A DNA stretch of 64,000 nucleotides, from assembly GCF_021532375.1 (NCBI RefSeq), contig NZ_JAKGAP010000007.1:181429-245428 (forward strand), read 5' to 3'. Below the pieces are notes generated by a model. The model saw only the letters and a list, made by a program, of their open reading frames with translations. It did not search any database and was not told where the DNA came from. Each line of letters starts with the position of its first letter. The stretch's first letter is position 1. Both the position numbers and the translations under genes were made by a program. Of this stretch, positions 1 to 8,800 are shown one piece after another. Origin of the DNA: Paenibacillus alkaliterrae. GTDB lineage: Bacteria > Bacillota > Bacilli > Paenibacillales > Paenibacillaceae.

Positions 1-1
1 A

Positions 2-157
2 AACACGGTCGAAATGGAGCTGGGCGATATTTTATTTATTCTATCTTGCTTTGCGAATTCGCTCAACATTGATTTGGCGGAAGCACATAATAAAGTCATG
101 CACAAGTTCGCTACACGCGATGCGAATCGGTGGACGAAGAAAATGACCGAACTGTAA
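2..157 (+). CDS. MazG-like nucleotide pyrophosphohydrolase, C-terminal end (YpjD-like)
   Basis: Only the last 51 codons are in the window; the start lies upstream. The visible part reads MELGDILFILSC and then HNKVMHKFATRD, which fits the final helices of MazG-type all-alpha NTP pyrophosphatases, where an ELGD motif supplies metal-binding acidic residues. Such enzymes hydrolyse nucleoside triphosphates to monophosphate and pyrophosphate. In Bacillus subtilis the homologue ypjD sits directly before dapB, and the same neighbourhood is seen here with one TPR gene in between. The assignment rests on a short C-terminal piece plus synteny. Confidence 0.75.
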   Translation, partial: NTVEMELGDILFILSCFANSLNIDLAEAHNKVMHKFATRDANRWTKKMTEL

Positions 158-211
158 ACAAGCTCCCTACATATGCTGTACCATCAACCTGTGTACAAGG
201 AGGATGGGCGG

Positions 212-757
212 ATGGATGGAGAGAGCTGCATCAAAAAAGCGTATGAATTCATCTTTAACAGTGATTTTGAGCAAGCGATATATTGGTTTGAGCAAGCGAT
301 TGCCGCGGAGCCGGAAAATGCATCTTATTATCATAAATGTGCCGTATCCTGCGCAAGAAGCGGCAAGTGGACGAAAGCGAAGCAGTATGCCGAGTCGGCG
401 CTAAGGCTGGATCCCGAGCAAAAAGAATATCAATATCATATGCAAACCGTCGAAGCAAGTCTGTTGCTCTCCGAAGCGGATTTATTGCTTGCTTCAGTTC
501 CGCCTCGATTGAGCGAAGCGGCTGAGCTTTTGAAACGCGTCGTTGTATTGGATCCGCTAAGCTTTGACGCATTTTATACGCTTGGAGTAATTTATGCATC
601 GCTGAATCAACTGGAAGAGGCGGTAGTGAATGCGAGGGAAGCGGTGCGGCTTGATCCAAGTCATTCAGCGGCCCGCAGGTTATTCGCAGATGTCAATCGA
701 AAGCGGCGCATGCTGCGCGACCGCATAAAAGCACGTAAAAGAAAAAGGATCAGGTGA
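212..757 (+). CDS. Tetratricopeptide repeat protein
   Basis: A 181-residue soluble protein. Degenerate TPR units of about 34 residues are visible, for example around AIYWFEQAIAAEPENASYY near the N-terminus and AVVNAREAVRLDPSHSAARR near the C-terminus, where the LDP spacing is typical. The tail is very basic (RKRRMLRDRIKARKRKRIR), so RNA or membrane-surface contact is possible. I chose ATG 212 rather than an upstream ATG at 173 because AAGGAGG at 197-203 has ideal spacing to it. The stop overlaps the region of the dapB ribosome binding site, which suggests co-transcription and coupled translation. Partner and function are unknown. Confidence 0.75.
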   Translation: MDGESCIKKAYEFIFNSDFEQAIYWFEQAIAAEPENASYYHKCAVSCARSGKWTKAKQYAESALRLDPEQKEYQYHMQTVEASLLLSEADLLLASVPPRLSEAAELLKRVVVLDPLSFDAFYTLGVIYASLNQLEEAVVNAREAVRLDPSHSAARRLFADVNRKRRMLRDRIKARKRKRIR

Positions 758-762
758 TTAGC

Positions 763-1569
763 ATGACGACACAAAAAATAAAAGTAGCAGTAGCGGGAGC
801 AAGCGGAAGAATGGGGCGGGAGGTTGTGAAAATGGTGCTGGAGGACGAGGCGCTCCAATTGGTCGCTGCCGCTGCTCCTTCAGCAGGTCCTGTTGATGCG
901 GGCATCTTTGCTGGAAAAGCGAATACGGGGGTAATCGTAAGCTCATCACTCGAAGAAGCTTTAAACGGATCGGGCGCGGATGTTTTAGTTGATTTCACAG
1001 TGCCTCAAGCCGCATACAGCAATACGAAAACAGCGATTGAATACGGAGTTCGTCCTATTATCGGGACAACCGGCTTTACGCCTGAACAAATTGAGGAATT
1101 GGACGAGCTTTGCCAAGAGAAAGGAATCGGCGGCTTGATCGCTCCTAACTTCTCGATCGGAGCGATACTGATGATGAAATTCGCGGCAGAAGCTTCAAAA
1201 TATATGCCGCATGTGGAAATCATAGAATATCACGGAGACCAGAAGCTGGATGCGCCTTCAGGCACGTCAATCAAAACGGCCGAGCTTATTTCCCAAGCGC
1301 GGCAAGAGCTCCGTCAAGGCAATCCGAATGAGGAAGAAGTGATTGAAGGCGCAAGAGGCGGCTATTACAACGGATTCCGCATACATAGCGTTAGACTTCC
1401 AGGCGTGTTCGCGCAACAGGAGGTCGTATTCGGCGGTTATGGGCAGACGCTCAAAATCCGTCATGACTCCTACGATCGCGCCGGTTATATGCCGGGCGTT
1501 AATGTTGCCGTAAAAAAGGTTATGACTTACAACGGTTTAATATACGGCTTTGAACATATTATGGATTAG
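763..1569 (+). CDS. dapB: 4-hydroxy-tetrahydrodipicolinate reductase
   Basis: Catalyses the NAD(P)H-dependent reduction step after DapA in lysine and diaminopimelate synthesis, which also feeds dipicolinate for spores. The N-terminal Rossmann signature VAVAGASGRMGREV is clear, followed by DFTVPQA and by the catalytic region EIIEYHGDQKLDAPSGTS, which holds the family His and Lys and the substrate-binding loop. The length of 268 residues is normal. The start is taken as ATG 763, with AGGTGA at 752-757 as ribosome binding site; GTG 754 in the same frame is an alternative. It overlaps the end of the TPR gene and precedes mgsA, as in Bacillus. Confidence 0.96.
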   Translation: MTTQKIKVAVAGASGRMGREVVKMVLEDEALQLVAAAAPSAGPVDAGIFAGKANTGVIVSSSLEEALNGSGADVLVDFTVPQAAYSNTKTAIEYGVRPIIGTTGFTPEQIEELDELCQEKGIGGLIAPNFSIGAILMMKFAAEASKYMPHVEIIEYHGDQKLDAPSGTSIKTAELISQARQELRQGNPNEEEVIEGARGGYYNGFRIHSVRLPGVFAQQEVVFGGYGQTLKIRHDSYDRAGYMPGVNVAVKKVMTYNGLIYGFEHIMD

Positions 1570-1599
1570 TTTCATTTGGCAGCGGGAGAGGGGAACGGT

Positions 1600-2022
1600 A
1601 TGTTAAACATTGCATTTATCGCACATGATCGCAAGAAAGAGGAAATCGTAAATTTTGTTATCGCCTATGAGAATGTATTTGTTCCTCATCGCTTGTATTC
1701 GACCGGTACGACCGGTACTCGCATTATGGAGCAAACCGGCTTATCCATTCATCGCTTTATGTCAGGTCCGCTCGGCGGGGATCAGCAAATTGGCGCATTG
1801 GTTGCCCAGAATGAGATGGACCTCATTATTTTCCTGCGGGATCCATTGATGGCGCAGCCGCACGAACCGGATATCATTGCATTGCTCCGTTTATGCGATG
1901 TGCAGGGGATTCCGGTTGCGACTAACGTTGCTACTGCAGAATTGCTTGTTAAAGCGCTTGAGCGTGGCGATTTTGCATGGCGCGAGCTTGTTCATAAATA
2001 TAAACCAGGTATAGAAGAATGA
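1600..2022 (+). CDS. mgsA: Methylglyoxal synthase
   Basis: Converts dihydroxyacetone phosphate to methylglyoxal and phosphate, a glycolytic bypass under phosphate limitation. The 140-residue protein has the family landmarks: an N-terminal [10 protein letters not shown], the phosphate-binding TGTTG, the [10 protein letters not shown] segment with an active-site Asp, and FLRDPL. The start ATG 1600 follows GGAGAGGGG at 1586-1594; an in-frame TTG at 1576 lacks a ribosome binding site. The stop overlaps the next start by four bases (ATGA), so bshB1 is translationally coupled. Bacillithiol, made by the two following genes, helps detoxify methylglyoxal, so the grouping makes biochemical sense. Confidence 0.96.
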   Translation: MLNIAFIAHDRKKEEIVNFVIAYENVFVPHRLYSTGTTGTRIMEQTGLSIHRFMSGPLGGDQQIGALVAQNEMDLIIFLRDPLMAQPHEPDIIALLRLCDVQGIPVATNVATAELLVKALERGDFAWRELVHKYKPGIEE

Positions 2023-2717
2023 GTGATAAGCTGGATACTCTCGTATTTGGCGCTCATGCGGATGATGCTGAAATCGGAATGGGCGGCACGATTGCGAAGC
2101 ATGTACAAGCCGGTTACCGCGTCGGCATTTGCGATCTTACCGGGGCGGAGCTGTCCTCGAACGGTACTGTAGAACTGCGCATGCAGGAGGCCGCTGAAGC
2201 ATCCGCAGTGCTTGGTTTAGCTGTCCGTACAAACCTTGGGTTGCCCGACCGCGGCTTGGAGCCGACGCGCGGCCACATCGATCGTATCGTTGCAGAAATA
2301 CGTAAATTCAAACCGCGGACGGTATTTGCTCCATTCTGGGTAGACCGTCATCCCGACCATGTAGCATGCAATCGTTTGGTAGAGGAAGCGGTATTCAATG
2401 CGAAGCTGCGCCGTTATATGCCCGAGCTGCCGGCCGTGCAGGTCGAACAACTTATCTATTATTATATAAATGATATAGATCAAGTATCACTGGTTGTCGA
2501 TATCAGCGATTATTATGAGACGAAGCGCAATGCACTAAGAGCGTACCGATCACAATTCGATTCGTCATCGGGAGGCGCCGATCGCGTAGCTACACCATTG
2601 ACTAACGGCTATGTGGAGCGCGTAGAAGCGCGTGATTCCTTGCTTGGACAAGCTCGCGGATGGGCATATGCCGAGGGTTTTGCATTGAAACGTCCGCATG
2701 CCGTACAATTTTTTTGA
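2019..2717 (+). CDS. bshB1: Bacillithiol biosynthesis deacetylase BshB1
   Basis: Zinc-dependent LmbE/PIG-L family enzyme that removes the acetyl group from N-acetylglucosaminyl-malate in bacillithiol synthesis. The zinc motif AHADDAE lies near residue 12, and a second ligand region PDHV follows near residue 110. The length of 232 residues is standard. The start ATG overlaps the mgsA stop. bshA follows after a 63-base gap, so the pair completes two of three bacillithiol steps; BshC is not in this window. Confidence 0.94.
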   Translation: MSDKLDTLVFGAHADDAEIGMGGTIAKHVQAGYRVGICDLTGAELSSNGTVELRMQEAAEASAVLGLAVRTNLGLPDRGLEPTRGHIDRIVAEIRKFKPRTVFAPFWVDRHPDHVACNRLVEEAVFNAKLRRYMPELPAVQVEQLIYYYINDIDQVSLVVDISDYYETKRNALRAYRSQFDSSSGGADRVATPLTNGYVERVEARDSLLGQARGWAYAEGFALKRPHAVQFF

Positions 2718-2780
2718 CAAATCGTACAGCTCTTGTCGAATACAATAGGATGACGTGACCAACACAGGAGGTGCGAAATA

Positions 2781-3944
2781 GTGGCGAGAAAATTGAAGAT
2801 CGGGATAACTTGTTATCCAACCTTAGGGGGATCGGGCGTCGTTGCTACAGAATTAGGCAAGCTGCTCGCCGAACGCGGTCATGAAATTCATTTCATAACC
2901 CACAGCATTCCGTTTCGACTCGGACAATTTAAAAAGAATATCTTTTTTCATGAGGTTGAAGTGAATGATTATTACGTATTCCGTTATCCTCCTTATGATT
3001 TAGCTTTAGCAAGCAAAATGGCACAGGTGGCCAAGATGCAGCAGCTTGATCTTCTTCATGTGCATTATGCAGTCCCCCATGCGGTATGCGCGTACTTGGC
3101 TAAGCAAATGAATGGCGACGGCCTCAGAACCGTTACGACCTTGCATGGGACCGATATTACCGTGCTGGCGCAAGACGAATCTCTAAAGGATCTGATTCGA
3201 CTGGCGATTCACCAAAGCGATGCCGTAACAGCCGTATCGAATGATTTAATAAATGAAACAAGACAGCTGCTTGATATTACTACACCTATAGATTTAACTT
3301 ATAATTTTGTGGATAAGCGAGTATATTACCCGCGGGATATAATCTCTCTGCGATCGGATTTTGCTGCGCCGAACGAGAAAATTTTAATGCACATCTCGAA
3401 TTTCCGTCCCGTTAAGCGGGTAGGCGATGTTATAGAAATTTTTGAACGTGTTTCCAGAAAGTTGCCTTCTAAGCTTCTGTTGGTAGGAGAAGGACCTGAG
3501 CTTTCAAAGATGCAATGCCGTATACGGCAGCTCGGGCTTGAGGACCGTGTCCACTTCCTGGGCAAGCAAGAGGATGTTGCGCAAGTTATTTCCATGGCCG
3601 ACGTACTTCTTCTGCCTTCGGAGAAGGAAAGCTTCGGCTTGGTTGCGCTTGAGGCTATGGCATGCGGCGTCCCGACGATCGGATCCGACGCTGGAGGGAT
3701 TCCGGAGCTGGTTACGCACGGGGAAACCGGCTTTTTATCAGCGATCGGCGATGTTGAGGACATGGCCGCAAACGCGGAGCGACTCTTGACGGATGATAAG
3801 CTGCACGAGCAGTTTAAGAAGGCATGCATGTTTAGAGCTAGACATGAATTTTGCAATGATGTCATTACAACGCAATATGAGCAAATTTATTATCGTGTGC
3901 TCGGAATTGAAGCAGATCTGCCTGTCGCTGTCTGCAGTGAATAG
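2781..3944 (+). CDS. bshA: N-acetyl-alpha-D-glucosaminyl L-malate synthase BshA
   Basis: GT4-family glycosyltransferase that joins UDP-GlcNAc and L-malate, the first step of bacillithiol synthesis. The N-terminal glycine-rich acceptor loop reads YPTLGGSGVVATELG. The C-terminal donor domain carries NFRPVKR and the EX7E-type region EKESFGLVALEAMACG. The length of 387 residues is normal. It starts with GTG 2781 behind AGGAGGTG at about 2767-2774. A TTGACA box with a TACAAT at 2741 lies just upstream, but the 21-base spacing is too long to call a promoter with confidence. Confidence 0.95.
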   Translation: MARKLKIGITCYPTLGGSGVVATELGKLLAERGHEIHFITHSIPFRLGQFKKNIFFHEVEVNDYYVFRYPPYDLALASKMAQVAKMQQLDLLHVHYAVPHAVCAYLAKQMNGDGLRTVTTLHGTDITVLAQDESLKDLIRLAIHQSDAVTAVSNDLINETRQLLDITTPIDLTYNFVDKRVYYPRDIISLRSDFAAPNEKILMHISNFRPVKRVGDVIEIFERVSRKLPSKLLLVGEGPELSKMQCRIRQLGLEDRVHFLGKQEDVAQVISMADVLLLPSEKESFGLVALEAMACGVPTIGSDAGGIPELVTHGETGFLSAIGDVEDMAANAERLLTDDKLHEQFKKACMFRARHEFCNDVITTQYEQIYYRVLGIEADLPVAVCSE

Positions 3945-3967
3945 AAGTATGGCTGCTGCAGAGGACG

Positions 3968-5275
3968 GTGCTTGATGTGGAGCAATTGCTGCCAGAACCC
4001 ATAAGGATTGCTTCGCCCATCGTAAGACGGCTTCGAGCGCATGAATTCGAAGCCGTCTTTGTTGGCGGCTGCGTTCGGGATACGGTGTTAGGCTTACCCA
4101 TAAAGGATGTCGATATTGCAACATCGGCCCGGCCGGAGCAGGTGATGGAATTGTTCGAGCGCTGTATTCCGACAGGATTGCAGCATGGAACAGTTACGGT
4201 CCTATATGAAGGGTCTGGCTATGAAGTTACAACCTTTAGGCAGGAGTCCAGCTATGAGGAGCATCGCAAGCCGGAGAGCGTTCTTTACATTACAAGCTTG
4301 GAAGGCGACCTGCTTAGACGGGATTTTACGATGAACGCGATGGCTATGGCGGAGGACGGAGAGCTGCTGGATCCGTTCGGGGGTCTTCGCGATTTGGAAA
4401 CAAAGGTTCTGCGATGCGTTGGAGATGCGGACGCCAGGTTTCAGGAGGACGCGCTTCGTATGCTCCGGGCCGTTCGATTCATCGGCGCTTATCATCTGAT
4501 ACCAGCCCATCATACATGGAAAGCGCTTATTCGGCATCGAAAGCTGATGAAATTTATCGCAATGGAGCGAGTACAAGCAGAGCTTGATAAAATGATGGCA
4601 GGAGCGGCGCCGCAAAGAGCGCTTTATTTTGTTGGCGCGAGCGGGCTGCTGCTGCATCTGAAAGAGCCGCTTACCGAGGATGCTTTATTAGCTCTAACGA
4701 ATGCTTGCCGAACTGCCGAATCAGCTTCGTTATTTTCGCGATTGCACCAGCTGAGTTCTCTTGACTTGAGATGGGCTGCGGTCGGAATCGGGTTAAGCCT
4801 TGCTTTGGAGGACATTCTGCATGTCATGCAAGTGCTGCGATTTTCGAATCAGCGCACGAAGAGCATAGCCGCCATTTTTGCTATCCATAAACAAGCGTTA
4901 GTTCTTGCAAACCAACAAGACGAGCAACTGCTGCGTTTGGAGTGGATTAAGCTCATTATACGCTTCGGGGAAAGCCCGGCTAAAGAATGGATCGACGTAC
5001 TTCGCGTTTTAACGGGAGGAAATCTAACCCGCCTGAATGGCTGTTTGTCGCGTTTTGAAGTATGGTTGAATGAGATTTCGATTTCTTCGTTAAAGCAGCT
5101 TAAAGTGAACGGCAGCGAGCTTAAAAAGCATTTGCGCCGGAAGCCGGGGCCATGGATTAGCGATTGGCTGAACAGACTGCTGGTCGAAGTCGCTAATGGT
5201 CAGCTTGTGAACGACAAGCAGCAGCTTCTTAAGCAAGCATCAGAATGGGATAAAGAGGATACTAATGATGAATAA
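3968..5275 (+). CDS. cca: CCA tRNA nucleotidyltransferase
   Basis: Adds or repairs the 3' CCA end of tRNAs. The class II nucleotidyltransferase head is clear: VGGCVRDTVLG followed by KDVDIAT, which carries the two metal-binding aspartates, then RRDFTMNAMAM. The rest is the helical neck, body and tail. The length of 435 residues is usual for Bacillales. The start is uncertain between GTG 3968 and GTG 3977, both behind AGAGGA at 3959-3965. The end overlaps birA by 11 bases, as expected for a coupled pair. Confidence 0.95.
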   Translation: MLDVEQLLPEPIRIASPIVRRLRAHEFEAVFVGGCVRDTVLGLPIKDVDIATSARPEQVMELFERCIPTGLQHGTVTVLYEGSGYEVTTFRQESSYEEHRKPESVLYITSLEGDLLRRDFTMNAMAMAEDGELLDPFGGLRDLETKVLRCVGDADARFQEDALRMLRAVRFIGAYHLIPAHHTWKALIRHRKLMKFIAMERVQAELDKMMAGAAPQRALYFVGASGLLLHLKEPLTEDALLALTNACRTAESASLFSRLHQLSSLDLRWAAVGIGLSLALEDILHVMQVLRFSNQRTKSIAAIFAIHKQALVLANQQDEQLLRLEWIKLIIRFGESPAKEWIDVLRVLTGGNLTRLNGCLSRFEVWLNEISISSLKQLKVNGSELKKHLRRKPGPWISDWLNRLLVEVANGQLVNDKQQLLKQASEWDKEDTNDE

Positions 5276-6242
5276 TGAATCGTTGTTGCAATTGTTTGAA
5301 GCAAAACCTGGGGAATATGTATCCGGAGAGAGCATAAGCCAAGAGCTCGGCGTGAGCCGAACAGCGATTTGGAAACACATTCGCAAGCTTGAAGCGGCGG
5401 GCTACCTTTTTGAAGCGTCCAGGCGGCTTGGTTACCGTCTTATTAGCGCGCCGGACAGCTATTCCTTAGAGGAATTACAAAACAGCTTGACCTCTACCGT
5501 TTTCGGTAAAAGCTTGAATCTGTTCGATTCTGTGGAGTCTACTCAAAATCTTGCTCGTGCGGCTGCGGAGGAGGGGGCTGTTGAAGGGACGATCTTTCTC
5601 GCGGAGCAGCAGCTCAGCGGCCGAGGCCGTATGGGACGCGGCTGGATCTCGCCTCGCGGCAGAGGGATTTGGATGAGCATGGTGCTGCGTCCGTCCGTGC
5701 CGGTTCATTTTGCCCCGCAGCTTACGTTGTTGACGGCTGTTGCGCTTTGCAGAAGCTTGATGCGGGTAACTTCACTTCCGATCGGGATCAAATGGCCCAA
5801 TGACCTGTTGATCGGCGGCAAGAAAATAAGCGGCATATTACTTGAGTCGGCAGCCGAGGACGAGCGTCTTCGTTATGTTATCGCAGGCATTGGAATAAGC
5901 GTGAATTTAGAGGCAGCCGATTATCCGGAGGAATTGCTTGAGAAGGCGACATCCCTTCGAATCGCAGCTGGACAGAAATGGGACCGTAACGAGCTTATTG
6001 CTGATTTTTTGAAGGAGTGGGAGCAGCTTTATTTCCTCTATCAAGAGCAAGGCTTCAGTCTGATTATTACGTTATGGGAAGCTTTGTCTGTCTCGCTTGG
6101 AAAGCCGGCAAGACTGATCACCCCGCAGGGGGATATAGTGGGCATTCCGGTCGGTTTAGACGAAAGCGGAGCGATTCGCGTTGAGCTTGCGAATGGATTG
6201 ACTAAAGCCGTTTTTTCAGCAGAAATGGGAGAACCGCAATAG
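5265..6242 (+). CDS. birA: Bifunctional biotin-[acetyl-CoA-carboxylase] ligase and biotin operon repressor
   Basis: Attaches biotin to carboxylases and can act as a biotin-dependent repressor. An N-terminal winged helix (about residues 1-65, with SQELGVSRTAIWKHIRKLE) precedes the ligase domain, where the ATP and biotin loop GRGRMGRGW and the KWPNDLL motif are intact. The length of 325 residues fits the two-domain, Bacillus-type protein. ATG 5265 (or 5268) is preceded by AAAGAGGA. It is the last gene of this run before a promoter and terminator-bearing leader. Confidence 0.95.
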   Translation: MMNNESLLQLFEAKPGEYVSGESISQELGVSRTAIWKHIRKLEAAGYLFEASRRLGYRLISAPDSYSLEELQNSLTSTVFGKSLNLFDSVESTQNLARAAAEEGAVEGTIFLAEQQLSGRGRMGRGWISPRGRGIWMSMVLRPSVPVHFAPQLTLLTAVALCRSLMRVTSLPIGIKWPNDLLIGGKKISGILLESAAEDERLRYVIAGIGISVNLEAADYPEELLEKATSLRIAAGQKWDRNELIADFLKEWEQLYFLYQEQGFSLIITLWEALSVSLGKPARLITPQGDIVGIPVGLDESGAIRVELANGLTKAVFSAEMGEPQ

Positions 6243-6256
6243 GACGATTTCTTTCG

Positions 6257-6285
6257 TTTACGGAACGTGAAAAATTTGTTAAACT
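6257..6285 (+). promoter_or_regulatory. Candidate sigma-A promoter for the panBCD leader
   Basis: TTTACG at 6257-6262 and TAAACT at 6280-6285 are separated by 17 bases. Each box matches four of six consensus positions. A start near 6292 would place the two hairpins and terminator of the panB leader inside the transcript. Confidence 0.45.
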
Positions 6286-6289
6286 ACAT

Positions 6290-6430
6290 GTATCAGGCGG
6301 TATTTTTCGAAAGCTGCACTGATCTAGGAATCACACAATGCATATGATTGGAAATGCACACTCTGCTCTGAGCCGTAGGGACCGAGACAGAAGGAAGCAC
6401 GACAAGCAAACGTTTCCTTTTCAGTTCGGG
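6290..6430 (+). ncRNA. Structured 5' leader of panBCD, candidate pan RNA motif
   Basis: The 255-base gap between birA and panB holds two hairpins before a terminator. The first pairs ATCAG 6292-6296 plus GCGG 6297-6300 with CTGC 6314-6317 plus CTGAT 6319-6323, leaving A6318 bulged. The second pairs CCGA 6382-6385 with TCGG 6426-6429 and GGAA 6393-6396 with TTCC 6414-6417, again with unpaired adenines inside the stem. The published pan motif is a hairpin with conserved bulged adenosines, often in tandem, found upstream of panB in Firmicutes, so position and shape agree. I did not check the consensus bases; the assignment is by context and fold only. Confidence 0.5.
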
Positions 6431-6432
6431 GA

Positions 6433-6462
6433 CCTTTTTAGCAGCGGCTAAAAGGTTTTTTT
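6433..6462 (+). terminator. Intrinsic terminator in the panB leader
   Basis: CCTTTTTAGC pairs with GCTAAAAGG around a short AGCG loop, followed by seven T residues. It lies between the leader hairpins and panB, so it can either end birA transcription or act as an attenuator for panBCD. Confidence 0.8.
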
Positions 6463-6497
6463 GTGTTTATCCTATCATTGAACGGGGGATGAAGCTG

Positions 6498-7421
6498 ATG
6501 AGGAAACGACTGACGATTACGAATATGAAAAAGATGAAGCAGGACCGCAATGCGATTTCCGTATTGACAGCTTACGATTATCCTTCAGCCAAGCTTGCTG
6601 AGGAAGCAGGCATCGACGTTATTCTTGTCGGTGATTCGCTCGGAAACGTCGTGCTGGGTTACGATACGACGATACCTGTAACGATTGACGATATTGTTTA
6701 CCATACAAGAGCGGTTGCCAGAGGAGCGCAGCAGACGTTCATCGTAGCGGATATGCCGTTCATGACGTACGGCATCGGCCGCGAAGCGACGCTTCGCAAT
6801 GCGGCGCGCATTATGCAAGAAGGCGGCGCCCAAGCCGTGAAGCTCGAGGGCGGATCAGACATGGCTTCCGATGTAGCCGCGCTTGTCAAGGCCGGAATAC
6901 CGGTGATGGGACATATAGGCTTAACCCCGCAATCGGTACACCAGCTTGGCGGCTATAAGGTACAAGGAAAGCTGGATATGGAAGCCGAGCGTCTAATGAA
7001 TGATGCGAAAGCGTTGGAGGAAGCGGGAGCCTTTAGCCTCGTTTTAGAGCTTGTAACCGAACCGCTGGCTACATTAATCAGTGATTCGCTTGCCATCCCT
7101 GTCATCGGAATCGGCGCAGGCCGCGGATGTGACGGTCAGGTGCTCGTGTATCATGATATCTTGCAATACGCATCACCGTATTTCGAGAAAAAATTTGTGA
7201 AAACCTATGCCGATATCGGCTCAACGATAAGAAATGCCATTGAAGCTTATGTGAATGACGTGAAACAAGGCGCTTTCCCCGGAGAGGATCATGTATTCTC
7301 GGCGCAGCCGGCTGTCTTCGGGCCGCTTTATGGCGGCGCCGAGCAAAGTTCGAAGGAAATCGCGAAGGAAATCGGGCACCAAGGCGAACAGCAGGCAAAG
7401 AAGGAAGGACGGCCCATATGA
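6498..7421 (+). CDS. panB: 3-methyl-2-oxobutanoate hydroxymethyltransferase
   Basis: First committed step of pantothenate synthesis: transfer of a hydroxymethyl group from methylene-tetrahydrofolate to alpha-ketoisovalerate, giving ketopantoate. The TIM-barrel signatures LTAYDYPSAKLAEEAG and VGDSLGNVVLGYDTT (metal-binding Asp) are intact, as is AVKLEGG with the substrate Lys and Glu. ATG 6498 has GGGGGA at 6484-6489 at proper distance; ATG 6489 lies inside that site. The protein is about 307 residues with a long polar C-terminal tail. The stop overlaps panC by four bases. Confidence 0.96.
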   Translation: MRKRLTITNMKKMKQDRNAISVLTAYDYPSAKLAEEAGIDVILVGDSLGNVVLGYDTTIPVTIDDIVYHTRAVARGAQQTFIVADMPFMTYGIGREATLRNAARIMQEGGAQAVKLEGGSDMASDVAALVKAGIPVMGHIGLTPQSVHQLGGYKVQGKLDMEAERLMNDAKALEEAGAFSLVLELVTEPLATLISDSLAIPVIGIGAGRGCDGQVLVYHDILQYASPYFEKKFVKTYADIGSTIRNAIEAYVNDVKQGAFPGEDHVFSAQPAVFGPLYGGAEQSSKEIAKEIGHQGEQQAKKEGRPI

Positions 7422-8368
7422 ACATTTGCCGAACGAAAGCGGAGCTAAAAAGGCTAATAGCCGAATGCCGCAAGGATGGTCTAAGCGTCGGATTTGTCCC
7501 TACAATGGGATTCCTTCATGAAGGCCATGCGAGTTTATTGCGAAAGTCTAAAACGGAAAACGATGTTACGGTGCTCAGCATCTTCGTCAATCCGCTCCAA
7601 TTCGGACCGAACGAGGATTTGGAGAGTTATCCTCGGGATGAGAATCGCGACATTGCTTTGGCGCAGGAGAACGGAACGGATATCGTCTTTATCCCTTCCG
7701 TTCATGAAATGTATCCGGAGAAACCGCTGACCACAGTCATTGTGAATCAAATTACGGATCGGTTATGCGGAGCTTCAAGACCCGGGCATTTCGACGGCGT
7801 CGGTACGGTCGTCAGCAAGCTGTTTCATCTCGTACAGCCGGATCGCGCTTATTTTGGAATGAAAGACGCTCAACAGGTCGCCGTTATCCAAAAAATGGCG
7901 GACGATCTTAATTTCCCTGTGAAAATCGTCGCCTGTCCAATTGTGCGGGAGCCAGACGGTCTCGCCTTAAGCTCACGGAATGTCTATTTGAGCGCGGACC
8001 ACCGACAGCAAGCTGTTGTACTTTCACGGACGCTGCAGGAAGCGGAGAAGCGGCTTGCTGACCCCGATATAACCGTGGAACGGCTTCTTGCGTTGGTAAA
8101 GCAGCAAATCGGTAAAGCGGGAGATGCCGTAATTGATTATGTGGAATTGCTGTATTATCCAAACCTGCAATTACCGGAAGCGTCAGCTAAAATTCAAACC
8201 TTAAGACAACCTTTATTGCTTGCATTAGCTGTTAAATTTGGTGCGACTCGATTGATCGATAATAAAATATTTGACGCGGCGGAGGTGAATGAATATGTTC
8301 AGAACGATGATGAAATCGAAGCTGCATCGGGCAACCGTAACGGAAGCGAACCTGAATTATGTCGGTAG
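7418..8368 (+). CDS. panC: Pantoate--beta-alanine ligase
   Basis: ATP-dependent ligase that forms pantothenate from pantoate and beta-alanine through a pantoyl-adenylate. The nucleotidyltransferase motif [13 protein letters not shown] contains the HIGH-like histidines, and SSRNVYLS is the KMSKS-like loop region. The 316-residue frame is longer than the usual 280-295: about 25 polar residues at the C-terminus (from [13 protein letters not shown] on) are read through the start of panD, giving a 74-base overlap. The ATG overlaps the panB stop. The core enzyme looks intact. Confidence 0.95.
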   Translation: MNICRTKAELKRLIAECRKDGLSVGFVPTMGFLHEGHASLLRKSKTENDVTVLSIFVNPLQFGPNEDLESYPRDENRDIALAQENGTDIVFIPSVHEMYPEKPLTTVIVNQITDRLCGASRPGHFDGVGTVVSKLFHLVQPDRAYFGMKDAQQVAVIQKMADDLNFPVKIVACPIVREPDGLALSSRNVYLSADHRQQAVVLSRTLQEAEKRLADPDITVERLLALVKQQIGKAGDAVIDYVELLYYPNLQLPEASAKIQTLRQPLLLALAVKFGATRLIDNKIFDAAEVNEYVQNDDEIEAASGNRNGSEPELCR

Positions 8369-8678
8369 CATTACCATCGATGAGGATTTGATGGATGCGG
8401 CTAATATATGGGAAAATGAAAAGGTGCAAATCGTAAATAATAATAATGGTGCGCGCTTCGAGACGTATGTCATTACGGGAAAACGAGGATCGGGCGTTAT
8501 TTGCTTAAACGGAGCAGCGGCAAGGCAAGTACAGCCTGGCGACCAAGTGATTATCATATCTTATGCGATGATGACGGACGAAGAAGCAAAAGCGCATAAG
8601 CCGATCGTTACCATTCTCGATGAAAGCAATCGGCCTTTGCAGTTGTTAAGCGCAGAGCTTCACGCAACAATCCTTTAA
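8295..8678 (+). CDS. panD: Aspartate 1-decarboxylase proenzyme
   Basis: Makes beta-alanine from aspartate for PanC. The 127-residue proenzyme contains the self-cleavage site: Gly24-Ser25 in NYVGSIT, where Ser25 becomes the pyruvoyl cofactor. The segment [12 protein letters not shown] is also typical. ATG 8295 is chosen because GGAGGTG at 8281-8287 is seven bases away; ATG 8289 is too close. The gene starts inside the extended 3' end of panC, so its translation is probably coupled to that gene. Confidence 0.96.
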   Translation: MFRTMMKSKLHRATVTEANLNYVGSITIDEDLMDAANIWENEKVQIVNNNNGARFETYVITGKRGSGVICLNGAAARQVQPGDQVIIISYAMMTDEEAKAHKPIVTILDESNRPLQLLSAELHATIL

Positions 8679-8696
8679 CTTCATGATTAGTCCGGC

Positions 8697-8728
8697 TTGC
8701 CCCTGCGTTATGTAACGGCTGGTATACT
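8697..8728 (+). promoter_or_regulatory. Candidate extended -10 promoter before the TPR gene and dinG
   Basis: TG at 8720-8721 followed one base later by TATACT at 8723-8728 forms an extended -10 box. The nearest -35-like hexamer, TTGCCC at 8697-8702, is 20 bases away, so recognition would rest mainly on the extended -10. Confidence 0.45.
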
Positions 8729-8800
8729 GTATGAAAAGCATCGATTAAACAAAAAATGAACATAACACTCCTTAATTCTTTGGCGAAGGCGGGATGCGGT

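Noticed and set aside
2714..2746. TTGACA and TACAAT between bshB1 and bshA
   Set aside because: The boxes are individually good, but the spacer is 21 bases and the -35 overlaps the bshB1 stop. Co-transcription explains bshA expression adequately.
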